From contig MU858079.1 in assembly GCA_033297075.1 (NCBI GenBank), forward strand, positions 124,001 through 188,000: 64,000 bases of DNA, read 5' to 3'. Under the pieces are notes generated by a model. The model did no database searches and was not told the DNA's origin. It saw nothing but the letters and a program-made list of their open reading frames with translations. This stretch comes from Rhypophila decipiens (Eukaryota > Ascomycota > Sordariomycetes > Sordariales > Naviculisporaceae). This document shows, in pieces, positions 42,412 to 55,338 of this stretch. Both the position numbers and the translations under genes were made by a program. The first letter of the stretch is position 1. The number at the start of each line of letters is the position of its first letter.

Positions 42412-44364
42412 CTAAGGCGGTGGATTTGCCTTGCGGAACTTCTTGGAGGGCCTTCTTCGCCCTTTGCCGCCTGCTTTCCCATCTTCGCCCCCCTGCCCCT
42501 CCACGGGCGGCACCACTGGCACTTCTTGAGCGGGCTGTACTAGAGGCTCTGGCTCCTGTCCAGCGAGTCTTCGACTCTTCCTTCGGGGAATAGAATCATC
42601 ATAGACCCTGCGCTTCTTGTTGCTGGGCTCCGGTCTTGGTGGACGACCGCGATAATACTGGGGCACCATCGGCGGGGGATTCCACGGCTCCGGGTAAGGA
42701 CTTTCGCGCACGACTTTCTTCAGGTCAAGGAGGCCCTTCCGGCCCTTATTGGCCATTTCGAACATCTCGTTAAAGGCCCAGTCGCGCCGCGATTCCTGCC
42801 GCTCCAAAGCCTGCGTCAGGGCCCGGAAACGCTCCCCGGAAACACCGTGCTTGCGTAAGTATTCGGTAAGCTTGTCTTGGTATTTCTTTAAGGCTTCGAG
42901 GTCCTTCTCTGCCTCCTCGATAGCCTTTCGACGCGTCGCTATAGCGTATGGGTCATTTCTGCTTCTAGATTCCTTCAAGTTCTCGTACTCTTGTTTGACG
43001 TGTTTAAGGTATAAAGTTTGGTTATAGAGCCTAGACTTCCGAATTCGCTGAGCATTGGGTGCGAAGACATGCCCAATGCTATCGCCGTCATGCCAAGTTT
43101 TGATGCCAGCCCGAGGGAGACTAGGCTGCATTAGGAGGATCCTCGCAAGCTCATCTGTCCCGTCTGCCACTTCTGACACGAAGCGCGACTCGAGCAGATC
43201 GAGCTGACGACACTCCCAGTAGACGTACTCGACCCACGTGGAGAAGTGGTCTTGCTTCCACGTGTCCATCTTGAAGTCGACAAGGTCAACCGGAAGCAGC
43301 CGAGAGCCCCATGGGGGTTGCGTGTGATGGCGGTCCAGCGTCTCCTCCAGGTCGACAAGCAAGTAATTGAAACCCCAGGGGCGGAAACCGTGACCTTGCA
43401 AGACTTCGTCTGGGCCCGGGGGGCTCGGGGGCCGCTCCTCGAACATGAAGCCGACAGTATTTGGGTCGAGCCCCGCGAGGCTGAGCAGCTCACGGTAATG
43501 GGGCTCTTCGACCTCCTCTTCAAAGATTTTCTCGGCACATCTTGTCCATTCGTCGGCGTAGGGAGGCAAGTAGCCATGCGCGACTATGAAGGCGAGACCC
43601 TGTTCCCGGATGGCCTTGAGCGTCCATGGCCTGTTCGTTTTGGGGTCTTTCAGGCCTCTAGCCCGACGGTCCCCCCACTCTCTCCTAACGTCGTCCTTCC
43701 CCATGGGAGTGTTGTAAGGTCGGAACGGATCGGCTGATGGCCCGTTGGCGCCGTCTGCCTTTTTCACCAAGCAGTGCACAACATTGGTGTGTCGCATGTC
43801 CCTGGCCATCTTGTAGCCTCGGTTGCTCTCCTGCCACATTCGGAACTGCAGCCATCTCTTGAGTTGGTTCCGGAATATGCTCATTTCGCCCTGGGGCTTG
43901 TAGTCTCTTCCCTTGACGTAGAGCTGAGGAGCCTTACCCGGCAGCCGCTCCTCTAGCCATGCCTCGATTAGTCGCCTCTGAGACCTGACAGATATTCTCG
44001 GACCCTTGTAAACGTTCTCATCACTGGCATCCGAGTCAGAATCACTGGAATCAGTACTAGTATCAGAAGCAGGAGGCTCGGGCTCAAGACCCATAAGCTC
44101 CCTCAAGGCCTTGACATTGTAGGCCGGTCTACAGCCGTCGGCGAGCAGCAGGCCATGGGCTTCTCCCTCAAAAAACGCTTCGGCCTCTTCCGAGTCGAAT
44201 TCCTCCTCGGAAAACGTCCTCGGGTCGTTCCACGCCGACCAAGGACCCAGAGGCATTCGGTAGAAGGCGGCTGGCCAGTAGTAGTTTGGAAAAGAATCGA
44301 CAAGAGGAAGGTCAGGGTCGATCCAGTCCATGTCGGACGAGTCGGAACGGGGAGATGTTGACAT
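42412..44364 (-). CDS. Large hypothetical protein, acidic N-terminus and basic C-terminus
   Basis: Single exon, 650 aa, ATG at 44364. I do not recognise the family. Residues 1-130 are acidic with an SD-rich stretch (SDTSTDSSDSDSDASDENV). The centre (130-400) looks folded and is rich in Trp, Arg and Tyr (RRLIEAWLEERLPGKAPQLY, LKRWLQFRMWQESNRGYKMA). About 420-540 is a long charged helix, probably coiled coil (ATRRKAIEEAEKDLEALKKY). The tail is Pro-rich with NLS-like clusters (SNKKRRVYDD, PRRKSRRLAG, GRRRPSKKFRK). A nuclear role is plausible (inference). It lies on the right edge of the kinase/small-protein block, but nothing ties it to them. Confidence 0.7.
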   Translation of the reverse strand: MSTSPRSDSSDMDWIDPDLPLVDSFPNYYWPAAFYRMPLGPWSAWNDPRTFSEEEFDSEEAEAFFEGEAHGLLLADGCRPAYNVKALRELMGLEPEPPASDTSTDSSDSDSDASDENVYKGPRISVRSQRRLIEAWLEERLPGKAPQLYVKGRDYKPQGEMSIFRNQLKRWLQFRMWQESNRGYKMARDMRHTNVVHCLVKKADGANGPSADPFRPYNTPMGKDDVRREWGDRRARGLKDPKTNRPWTLKAIREQGLAFIVAHGYLPPYADEWTRCAEKIFEEEVEEPHYRELLSLAGLDPNTVGFMFEERPPSPPGPDEVLQGHGFRPWGFNYLLVDLEETLDRHHTQPPWGSRLLPVDLVDFKMDTWKQDHFSTWVEYVYWECRQLDLLESRFVSEVADGTDELARILLMQPSLPRAGIKTWHDGDSIGHVFAPNAQRIRKSRLYNQTLYLKHVKQEYENLKESRSRNDPYAIATRRKAIEEAEKDLEALKKYQDKLTEYLRKHGVSGERFRALTQALERQESRRDWAFNEMFEMANKGRKGLLDLKKVVRESPYPEPWNPPPMVPQYYRGRPPRPEPSNKKRRVYDDSIPRRKSRRLAGQEPEPLVQPAQEVPVVPPVEGQGGEDGKAGGKGRRRPSKKFRKANPPP

Positions 44365-45952
44365 TTTGCAGGTTCTGTTTTGTTCTTACGGGGAGCCGAG
44401 TCGCTTGATTGGGGAACTGGGTGATGAAGCTTGGGGAACGAGGTGAGCGGTAGGTGGGCAGTAAGTAGCCATTCCTCGAGTCACGGTCCTTTTGTCTTTA
44501 TACAAGAGCATCGACAAAGCATGCAAACCTTGCAACGACCGGTTTTGGAAATCGAGCTGCGGTTGGACACAAAGGAACAAGGAGATGACAGCACAAAGCG
44601 CTTTCAATCATAGACAGAAGAAGAAGCTCATCTGAAAGACAGCTGCCCAGTCTCAGCTGGCGAATTGAACAATGTAAAATATGCGCTTCTTTGGGGCGCT
44701 AGGTTTTCTCCCATGGACTACACGATGCCCAGCCCACGGATGCACCTTGGGGTCATGCAGCTGTCTCCGGAGCCTCGGAGGTGAGCAATATACACCTGAA
44801 CCTCGTCGGGGGACCAGCCCATGACGGCAATCCACATGTAGAGAACGAATCCTAGCCACAACATCAGGTACAGCGGACGGTAAATCTTATCACCAAACTC
44901 TAACACCCTTGATTGTGATATGTCTCGGGCGAGGATCAAATACTCTGTAGGGTTGGGATATGCAGCCGCTTATACTAGTATTGATGTCAAAGTTAAAACT
45001 GTTTCCCTTTGATCAAGAGTTGGGTTCTAGGTGTAAATCGTAAATGTAGGTACAATAGTAATGCAACTAATTTGACGTTCCTAAACGGTTGCCTAGGAGA
45101 GAACTTGAAATAGTACAACAAGTTCAACATCAGTACGGGATACCCACTAGACCTAGGTCGTCAACTCCGCCGACCTGCATCAAGCCATGCACGAGGTCAA
45201 GAACGAGCAGCTTGTTGCTTCGGCAACCCCAGCGAATGCCGTGCCAGCAAAGCCAGCCTTGATTTTCGAACCCATGACGCCACGACATCTGGTGTGGTAC
45301 CAAACTGCCTCAGAAAGCCATTTCATTGTTAGGCATCTATTCTAGTTTATTTGAAAGAAATGTGGCTTGGGGCAAGCAATAAATGCGCCGAGCAATACTA
45401 GGAGTATTCACAAGACGGCATCCTAGAACAGCCAGCCATGAATGTGGTTGCGTGACTAAGGTTACCAAAATACCTTCCGGTATATCACACCTGGCAGTGA
45501 GGCGTCGAATCAACGACTTGTGCCCATACCATACCATGCAGATGCTAGTGATGCAGACATGGATGCCGTTTCACCTTTGACATGAGGATGGCCCAGGCAT
45601 CATTCCCCAGCTTCTCCCACGTGGTTATATCCCTCTCCAGCATGCATCGTCAGCCCACACACCCTCAGTTAGCATGCAGCCCTCTTGGAATACCAGGCCT
45701 CTGGGTCCAAAGACATCTTGGCAACGTCCATCAGGACATGGAGTCAGTGCCAGTATGCTCTGCTCTGGTCCTTACATTGGCGCAAAAGGCGTGTTCATCG
45801 TCGGCTGCGAAGTGGACATTCTTAAGTAAATGGGTTTTCCAAGTATATATATATGTCCAGGACTGGGCCTTCCGAGCCAATTCTCCATCTTCGACAAGTG
45901 CCGCTACCTAATTCCCAAGTAAATTCTGGAACTCGGTCCCTCATCTTTCATC
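44365..45952. other. Intergenic, about 1.6 kb
   Basis: No secure gene. A minus-strand open stretch at about 44790-44945 encodes a plausible membrane segment (YLMLWLGFVLYMWIAVMGW) preceded by a possible acceptor (CTACAG) and followed by a GTGTAT donor. It could be one exon of an unrecognised small gene, but no start was found. Confidence 0.35.
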
Positions 45953-47686
45953 ATGACGTTGATTTCTCTTCTTGCGGAAACCCAGACCGCATCTGGCTAT
46001 CTCTTCCTCGGGGTAGGAATATGTCTAGTGAGTCTTTATATCCCCTTCGACTGACACCTCAGCAGTTGGGTACCAGTGGCTAACGTGTCTCAGGTTTCCC
46101 TCGTTTACCTTTCCGCAAACCTCATCTACAACATCTTCTTGCACCCCCTGGCATCCTTTCCGGGCCCAATACACTACCGGGCCTTTCCATTGCCACACCT
46201 CATTCAGGAATGGAGCGGCAACACGGTCCACAAGTGGGTAGAGCTACACCGAAAGTACGGCGACGTGGTCCGCATCTCTCCCAACCAGCTCTCTTACATC
46301 AGTGTCAACGCCTGGCGAGACATTTACGGGGCTAGAGGCTCCAGCACCAGCAGCTTGAAGGGTGCCTCGTCTGAGACGATGCTCAAAGAGCAACTCGAAT
46401 TCCCAGGCGACGACTTTGAGTTTTTCGCCCCGGAGAAGCCCATGATCTCGTGCGATGCCACCAACCACACGCGGCATCGACGTGCTGTTGGTCCGGCCTT
46501 TTCCGACAGGGCAGTCCGCAGCTACGAGTCTGTCCTGATCAGATATACCGATGATATGCTCAACAGATTACAGCTTGAAGACCAAGAGGGCACCACCACA
46601 ATCGGGGTCAACATGATGGATTGGTTCCACTTTGTCATGTTCGACATGACCTCGGCCTTGGTCTTTGGCAAGTCCTTTGGCAACATGACCAAGAAGGAGT
46701 ACCATCCCTGGGTGGCGCGCATCTTTCCCGGCATGAAGCTCATAGCCTGGAGTCTGGTCATCACCGCGATTCCCGGGCTGGGACGGCTCGTCTCGTGGTT
46801 TATCCCCAAGAAGATGGTGGACGAAGCTCGGCGCCACATGCAGAGCATTGTTGACATGACGGATTCCAGAGCAGCCGAGCCTCTAGCCCAGCAGCCAGAC
46901 TTTATGACTTATATCCATCCCCAAGTCAACCACCACCAACCCGGTTTCAAACCTTTTTCCTCTTCAAGCACTGGCAGCACACTCTCCACCCCAGAGCTGT
47001 ACCTAAACAGCCAACTCCTCTGCATCGCCGGCTCCGAGACCACCGCCTCCCTCCTCGCCGGCGCAGTCTACTTTCTCTCGCAGCCCGAGAACAAGCCCCA
47101 TCTAGCCCGTCTTCTGGCCGAGCTGCAGTCTAATTTCGCTTCAGAGGAGGAAATCACGCCGTCGAGACTCAATCCCAACACGACACCGTTTCTCTGCGCC
47201 GTTTTAAGCGAATGTCTCCGGCTGTATCCGCCGGGGGCCATCAACATGCCAAGAACTGTTGCTCCGGCAGGGGCTCTCATTGACGGGAAATATGTACCCG
47301 GCGGAACAGTCGTGGGAATCGCACAGTACGCTGCTTACCGGTCCCCGCGGCACTGGGTTGATTCCACTAAGTTTGCCCCTGAGCGATGGCTTTCTCTGGA
47401 ATCGTCCCGCTCGGTAGTCGACACATGCCGCCAGGGACTGGAGAGGGAGGTGAAGAGATACAAGGACGACAGGAATGAGGTCTTTAAACCGTTTAGCTAT
47501 GGCCCACGAAACTGTGTCGGACAAAACCTCGCGCTGGCCGAGTGCAGGCTCATCACTGCGAGACTGTTTTGGAGGTTCGAGGTGGACATGTTGCCCGGCC
47601 AGGAAGGGTGGATCGATGGCCAGAGGACGTTTCTGAGCTGGGAGAAGCCCGCGTTGATGGTCAAGCTGTCTCCCCGGGAGCACTGA
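45953..47686 (+). CDS. Cytochrome P450 monooxygenase
   Basis: Two exons, 45953..46027 and 46094..47686, give 555 aa. An N-terminal membrane anchor spans the junction (GYLFLGVGICL|VSLVYLSANL) and is followed by the Pro-rich hinge HPLASFPGP. P450 landmarks are the I-helix AGSETT (about 337-342), K-helix ECLR (ExxR, about 398-401), FAPERW (about 452) and the heme loop FSYGPRNCVG with the axial Cys at about 499. It is complete and probably active at the ER with a cytochrome P450 reductase, giving oxygen insertion into an unknown substrate. The pattern resembles fungal secondary-metabolism P450s such as the isotrichodermin-hydroxylase-like (CYP65-type) group, but no biosynthetic core enzyme lies in the window, so a cluster role is not supported. 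Confidence 0.93.
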
Positions 47687-50600
47687 CGCAGTTTCTTACA
47701 TGTTAGCTTTCTTTGGCTCACATCTTTTATCAGTACTACACGTAATTGTCAACTTGCATTCGCAGACTGTGTTTGAACACATGGGGCGTCCTACGGTAAC
47801 CCGCGGTCAGTTGATGTTAATTTGGCAGATATTAATTTAATGATTCATTGCCACGGCTGTCCCGCCAATCCGGACGCGAATATCTTGTGGCGTTGATGTC
47901 CGCTGGTGCATATAGCCTAGGTATTCTTTGCTTGGGGTTAATTTATGCACATCATCAATGTTCGGACGCTGGGTATTCTGCCTCTGTAGTCAGCTAAATG
48001 CACAGATCAATGGGGCCCTGTTGAAGACTTGCCAAGTTGGGCTCGGCAGAGGATGAACTGGTGGACCGACCTCGACCAAAGTATCCAAGAATCCAAGAGG
48101 CCATGTGAGATGGTGCCTCACTTTTGTCTCTTGTGCCGAGAGGCGTGCGAAAGACCCATTGCAGTTGCTGAGTCATTCCTCGGGATCCGTACCTTATACG
48201 CCTGGTAGAAGACAGCGGCAATACGGAGTACGGGTGTGATATTCTATCACACATACAGTGAGATCTTACTACCTACGCTTACAGCAACAAAAGTGAAACA
48301 CTCGTTCATCGTATTGTATGCCGTCTTTCTCAGCGACCGTTGACCCCAAACGAGCAGACTACGGGCGGGGCGCGGGCATTTGTCGCGATTTGACCCATAC
48401 ATCGAAGAGACGAAGAATTTTCGGGGGGCAGGGCCAGCAGCGGCACCAGGATCTGCAGCAACCGGCTGTATCCCGATTCCCGAGTTTCCAAGACCGTTGA
48501 TGGATCAGCAGGCCCGGTGAGCTCCCCAAAACTCGGCCTAGATCGGGCCAGTGCCGGAGTTTTGATCCTCTTGAATGAGCAGACGAGTTCCAAATAAGGC
48601 AGTCGGGGCCCACTCCGCTCCCGGTCTTTCTTAAGGAGACCCTTGAATCCTGATTACTTGCAGCGGGCCATAGTGGAGTCAGGATGCTGACTGAGGTCCC
48701 CTTTTGAAGTTTTGACATTTTGAGAATCGGACCCTTGCTGGTGCGGAGTGTTTTTCCAAGTCACGACAACAATACTTCGGTACGACGGTCGTCTTTTTTT
48801 TGTCATAACTAACAATCAAAGACCTCATGCTGATCCTCACAGAACAATTGGCGACAGCAACAGGTCATGACCCGTCGACTGCTATAGGACACCTGATTGG
48901 CGAATGGAGATATCGGCGTCGCATCAATTCTTGCTCAGTTCCTCGCTGGAGGAGTGCCCCGCGATGACGTAGGATCGGAGCAACCCTCGACGCCAAGCCG
49001 TCTGCCGAGATTGCCGAGCTCGGTCCGCGATGGATCATGGATCATGAAGAGCATGTCCATCATGAAGGTAACGATTGCTAATGGGAATAGGCTCGGATAT
49101 AACTGGTGATCAAGATTCACCATCCTGTTTTTGACCCGTCGACTGTTGCACGCAGTGATCTAGCTTCATATCAGTCCGGGAGCGGGGGAACGACCTCGGA
49201 GCTATACAGAGCCCTTTGTCATGCGATGTGGCAAGTCCCTCCTGCTATTCCAAAGGGATTTTATGCAATGTAATGGACGGAACTACCGGCCGCCTCTCAG
49301 GCTCTCACCGCCGCCGCCCCAAGAGAAAGCCAAGAGGACCTGGCAGGTACGTTTAATCGTTGTTCGTGAGGATGGCGCTTCGGGCTTTTGCTATTTTCAT
49401 AGCACCCCATGTGTGCTATGGCCGCTGAGATGAGACGTTGGTGGACGAAAAATAGTCTCTATAATTGCGGCGGATGAGCCCCAACGGGATTCGTTGCTGC
49501 AACTGAAACACTGCGGGACTTCGACAAAGCGAACGTGGGTCAGACCGACTTGCTGTGCCTGAAAAAGTACCATTAGATTGTTGGTAGCTGACGGCGCGCC
49601 AATCGAAACACTGGACAATCAACAAGACGATTTAGGACGAAAACAATTCCGGCTCATGTTGTTTGGTTCCTGTCAAGTTTGTTGATGTGCAGTTGTGTTT
49701 GGGTTGCCAAGATCTCGAGTGGAAGCCGTTTCCGGTTAGTCGCTCTCATTCGCATGCCCTGTTTGGCGTCCCAGAGCCCAGATTTCAGATTTGTTGTAAC
49801 ACACCTGCTTGTCGAAATCGTCAGTCGTCATCCCTCCCATCTTTTGGTGTGCACACGGTTTTTCCAGACCTTTATTCTTTTCTTGTTTGACAGGTCCAGT
49901 CTCAGGCCCCTGAGCCATGTCCCAGGAGAATGGTTTGATTTTGGCTGCAAACAAAGAGCGGATGGGTTTTAACGTTGGTTTTAGCTACTTACCGGTAGCA
50001 ACATGTACATGTACATACCACACGTGAGAGAAGCTTCATGGGCTTCTGGTGGTGGCTGACTGGACTCCAGATGAACCGGCGGTGGTATAATTACGGATAA
50101 GCCGCGTCGCATTCTGAGTCGCCTCCGACTTGAGTTATCTAAAGTAGTTTCTTGAGTGTGAAAAAAAAGAAAAAGAATAAAAAGAAAGTCGCGATGTTGA
50201 CTCATGACTTCCCCCCCAGGATCGGGCAACCATGGCTGATCAGTGGGCGGGATTCGTGGCATGGCAAAGACGGCCCCGGCCAAGAGCTGGATGGCGTGAA
50301 TGGAAACATAACGGTCGCAGAATAGGGCCTCAGGGGCCTGGATTCACCCCACCTCCCCACCATCTCTCCACCCAGAACTGCTACCCTCCAGGGCCACAAT
50401 GGGTCCCTTCCAACTGCTCCCAGCAACTTTTCCTTGCTGGAATCCCGATATTGGCATGCAGGGATTCGGCGTCTCAAATACATCATAAGCCAGCATCTCG
50501 CAGATCATGGTGCCCCATCTGCACATTTCTAGGCCTGACTTAGTTCTTTCCGATTCAGTCCCGGCGTGCTCGACTCTATTTTCGTCATGGGCTAGAGGAC

Positions 50601-52084
50601 GGTTCAATACTTGGTTTTATTTGGTTTTTACTTGGACTACAACTACTTGGACTACAAAGACTCTTAGCCGGTGGCCCATTGACTCTTTCCACTGTCCTTC
50701 CCTCCGTTTCCCTTCCCGTCTCCAAGACAGTGTCTCATCAGGAAGCAACAACCCTTTTCCGATTGCGGGAAACCAGCAAGTCTCACAGACCACGGGCTAC
50801 CTGGATCCAAGACACCGGTCCGTCAGAACCTGTTCATCCGCCAACAGCACACCACCACCAGACGTATCTTCCCGCCGCCTGAGTCGGGTCTTGTGACCGT
50901 TTGAGACAGGCTCAACTCCAAAATACCACTGGACTTTTTTCCCGCCATTGATCACAATTGAGGATCCGAGCTGAAAGCAGCGAGGTCCCTTTTTGCGTTG
51001 TCCCTCCAGCCAGCTGTTTAGGACCCTTTTCCAATATCTCCAGGTTCCCCTGCTCTCGCGCATAACTGGAAGTGATAGCAGTGCAAGACCTTGACCTGAC
51101 GGCAAAGGCATATTGTTGGACATCTGGGCCGCAACCGTATTATACCGACAAATCAGCAGCAGCAAACCAACAGTTGTCTCAGCTGTCTCGCCTGAAGGCG
51201 TCAAATCTTCGAAATCTCGAACAAGCAGTCCACAAGAGGAAAAGAAGCAGAAGCAGAAGGGGGGCAAACGCTGATCAGTACACGGTCCAAATAACAGCCA
51301 GCAGTTGATTCTCACAGGAGGACAAGGTAGATTTCTTTGCCAAAACTGCGGTGTGACCCGACACGAACCCATCTCTTATTTCCCTTCTATTGCTTTAAGG
51401 GACACAGAAACGTACACCAAATTGAAAGGGCGATAGTAATAACGATGGTGTTATGATTCAGGTGCTGGTACGTGCTTTTTCTCTCTGCCTTCCATGTCTC
51501 TTTCCTCGTCCCCCGTTCTCCGCAACCATCAAACTCATCTTGTCCCTTTTCCCCCTTGTCTCCATTCCTGCCCTTTGGTCCCGTCTTCTCCTTTTTTTTC
51601 TTGCTTGCCTCAGACAAGCGAGGGCCAAGGTGTGGTTTGTCACTGCCGCTTTCACCGTTCAAGAGCGTCAGACACTTGCAGCTTCTTTCTTTATATTCTC
51701 TTGTTGCAAGTGAACACAGAGCACACGTTGGCCGCTTCCATCCACATCCCCCATCCGGGCGGGCACCACCATGCCTGTCACCGTCCAGCATGGCACTGCA
51801 TCGACGGTCTCGTTACTCTGCTCCACCGGGTCACTTGGACCTATGGACACCCTCTCCCTCTCCGGTCACAGCATTGGACGTTATCTCAAGTCAGCACCGT
51901 GCAGTGGCTGGCCATACGCTCCATCCTCTGGCTGCGTATAGTGTCACCTCGGCCGCCGGCTTCAACGAATTTCTCACGCCCGAGTTCAATGCTCTGCCGT
52001 TTATGCCAGGCTGCTGTGTGTTGAAACCGTCATTCTTTTCATCATCTTTTTTCCTTACAAGTTCCTTATGCTCTACTAGTCTTG
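47687..52084. other. Gene-free stretch of 4.4 kb before the arrestin-like gene
   Basis: I find no gene. It includes a TACGGAGTA at 48222, purine/pyrimidine-biased tracts (about 51470-51620, CT-rich) and several short frames. The CT-rich part just upstream suggests a long promoter and 5'UTR for the arrestin-like gene, as seen for regulated fungal genes (inference). Confidence 0.5.
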
Positions 52085-55000
52085 ATGTCCTCTCTGTTTG
52101 GGGCCGCCCCTAGTCCTTCCTTTCCTCCCGCCCCTTCCCCGTCCTCCAGCTCGCTTCGTCCTGCAGTCATGACTTCCTCCCGGTCGAGGACGCTCTCTAA
52201 CTGGGGCATGGTGCCTTTTGTAGGTTCGGAGCACGATCGATTACGACCCCAGCCATATTTCTCGTCGGCACACGGCTCCGTCTACTACACCCCGGACCAC
52301 CGCCGCCGAGGGGCAGCCACGCCAAGCTTCCCGACGCCTTTGATCCAACCCCGCCAACGCCGGCCCCACTCCATTCACATCGTCTCCTACCCGTCCGGCT
52401 ACATACCGCCCGATCTCCGCCCAGATATTTCGGCAGGCCACATTACTCCGCCACCCGGACTTGAACCTTCACGTGCACAACGATCGCAGCTGAAGAGAGA
52501 AGCCAAGCAGCAGAAGAAGAGGGAAAAGGCCAAGAGGAAAGCCGACGAGAAGGCGGCTCGCGAAAGGGGCGAGAAGAGGAGGTCAATCAGATCCCTGCCT
52601 CCAGCAGCAGGCGAACGAGTGAGCAGGGTCTTTGAGGTGATCGACAAGATCTTGTCTGCCTTGTCAGTCACTGCAAAGCCTTCCGTCTCGGTTTCGACGA
52701 CGCCGAAAAGGAGTTCAAGGCCGCGTCCGTCGAGTTTTGCTGGTTTTGCGCGACGGTTATCCCGGGTCGAGCCGAGTGTCTTGAACGACGAATCGATTGT
52801 TTCGCCGCCGGAACAGCAGCAACAGCCGTCCCAGCCGCGAGACGAGCAATTGGTCGCTGAAAGTCCCGCACGGCAGTCAGAATCGACAATGGCGGCAGTT
52901 ATCCGACCCCCTTTGGTCGCCTCGGCGACAAACGCGCCCAACAGGAACAGCATGATGTCGATGCGGTCTGCCAAGAGCCTGGTCAACTCTTCAGTAACAG
53001 AGCTGGCCAAACCTGTGGCGTCTGGGAGCGGCTTGACATGCTCCATCATACTGGCTGAGCCCAATGTCTTTTTGACGGGCTTCGAACACGACGGCCATGC
53101 CCGACAGGAGTCACAGAACTCCAGTGCATTGCTGCGTGGAAAACTCCAATTGAATGTGTCCAAGAATGTCAAGATCAAGTCGGTGACACTCAAGTTGGTG
53201 GGAAAGGCACGCACGGAATGGCCCGAGGGGATACCGCCCCTTAAGACGGAGCTATTCGAGGAGCAGACGCTACGCACGCAGTCCCTGGTCTTCTTCCACG
53301 CCATGCATGAAGGCATGTGGGAGACAGAGTACGGAAGCCAGTGCAACTATACCATCAAAGCAGCGCCGCAGAGTCACTCGACCAACATCCGCAACTCGTT
53401 TTATTCGACCCACTCCAACGGCTCGTTTCTTCATAGCAGGAGCCGAAATTCGAGCAATCTGACGGCCAAAGAGCTTAAGCGTCTCTCCCTCCAGTCGGTC
53501 AACTCGCGAAGTTTCGGAAAGGGTGACTCGCCCCTACCGCACCAAGTTCAAGCCAAGGGCTACAAGGTGTTTGTCCCCGGGACATACGAGTACACATTCG
53601 AGCTCCCCATCGACCACAACCAGCTAGAAACGACAAAGCTGCAGTACGGCTCCATAAAATGGGAGCTCGAGACGACGGTGGAACGAGCAGGCGCTTTCAA
53701 GCCCAATCTGCACGGCACCAAGGAGGTTCCCGTCGTGCGCCTCCCCGACCAAATGTCACTCGAGATGACAGAACCCATTTCTATCAGCAGGCAGTGGGAA
53801 GATCAGTTGCATTACGATATTATGATATCGGGCAAGAGCTTTCCCATTGGTACCAAAATACCCATCGCGTTCAAGCTGACGCCTCTGGCCAAGGTTCAGG
53901 TGCACAAGCTTAAAGTGTTTGTCACGGAGAGCATCGAGTACTGGACCAACGACCGCCGAGTTACACGAAAGGACAATGGAAGGAAGATCCTTTTGCTCGA
54001 GAAGACAGCGGGGAAGCCGCTGGACAGGCAATACTCGGGCAGTGACATCCGTATTCTGAGTGGCGGGGAGCTTAGCCGAGAACAGCGCGAGGAGGCCAGG
54101 GCATCGGCGATGGCGAGGAGAGTGATGCAGGCATCGAGGGAGAATAGAAGCCCGGAGCCACTGCCATCCCCAACTGACAACCTCCTAGGAGATCTTGACC
54201 TTGGCCTCGAGACATTCTGGGGCAGTACCGAGATCGAGATGAATGTGCAGATACCCACATGCGAGACAATGGCTCGCGACAAGGCATTGCGGTTGCATCC
54301 CGACTGTAGTTGGAAGAATGTGAACGTCTACCACTGGATCAAGGTATGTGTATTGCGTGGCCATGTGTTGGATGTCGTGTGAATAAGCGCGCTAACGACG
54401 TGGATCAGATCGTGATGCGCATCTCACGTGCCGACCCGGACGATCCGACAGGCAGACGGCGGCGCCACTTTGAGATCAGCATCGATAGCCCCTTTACTGT
54501 TCTCAACTGCCGTGCCACGCAGGCCAACACGTTGTTGCCGCAATACTGTGGCCGCGAGGGTCCACAAATGGCTGAGCAACGCCATCAGATGTCTTGTGGC
54601 TGTCCGGACGCTGCGGTTCTAGACAGGAGTCCCTCTAGTTCGACGGCCCACCTCGCCCTGGTCGAGCAAGATCCTGTTAGCGCCAACGGGAGCCGTTTGC
54701 GGCTCGACCGAGTCAGCGGCTCCAACCTTCCCACCACGCCCCAAGCTGCTCACCTCCAAGGTCCGCCACGACTCAGCGGACCGTCTAGGTCGAGCACTCT
54801 TGCAAGCATCGCTCGAGACCAGCAACTCCCCAGTCCTGTCGAGCCCCGTCCCATCCACCTCCTCCGGCATCCGTCCTTCAATCCGCCAGCATTCGATGCT
54901 GATGATCCACCACCACCCCTGCCACTCGATGTTATGACGCCACCGCCGAACTACGACATCATCGTCGGGACACCTAGTGTGGACGGCTTGGCCGATTACT

Positions 55001-55338
55001 TTGCTCGGCTCGCAGACTATGAAGATCCCTCGGGCCTCAGTCGACTGCACGAGACTAGTGGAGAGAGCACTCCTCTCGCCAGCGCAACTGGGTCCGCTGG
55101 CTTCTTCTCCAACACGGATCCGTTTGCTTCCGATGCCCGGACTCGTGGAGAGCATCCTGCAGACGATGGCGATTCGTCCGACAGTGCTGATGAAGACCCT
55201 GCCCGGCCGCATCGTCGGGGACGCGTTAATGTCGCCAACCCGAGGACACCAGGAGGAAGACTCGTCCCGAGCCGCAGTCTGGAGATTGAGCGGCCTGTAA
55301 TCAGGCTGGACATGACCCACGTGGCTAGGAGATCATGA
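52085..55338 (+). CDS. Arrestin-related trafficking adaptor (ART)
   Basis: Two exons, 52085..54343 and 54409..55338, give 1062 aa. The first 300 residues are Ser/Pro-rich with a basic coiled segment (AKQQKKREKAKRKADEKAA). The arrestin N domain begins near LTCSIILAEPNVFLTGFEHD and includes KSVTLKLVGKARTEW. The arrestin C domain follows (GKSFPIGTKIPIAFKLTPL, KVQVHKLKVFVTESIEYW) and runs across the intron to HFEISIDSPF. The disordered tail has PPPNYD, a PPxY motif that would recruit a Rsp5/Nedd4-type ubiquitin ligase. Family members link that ligase to plasma-membrane transporters to trigger endocytosis. The cargo is unknown. Confidence 0.88.

Noticed and set aside
42412..47686. A secondary-metabolite cluster around the P450
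   Set aside because: No polyketide synthase, NRPS, terpene synthase or prenyltransferase is seen in the window.
51472..52113. Long plus-strand frame upstream of the arrestin-like gene
   Set aside because: It reflects CT-rich sequence (Ser/Pro/Phe/Leu only) and ends past the arrestin start in another frame; more likely 5'UTR.
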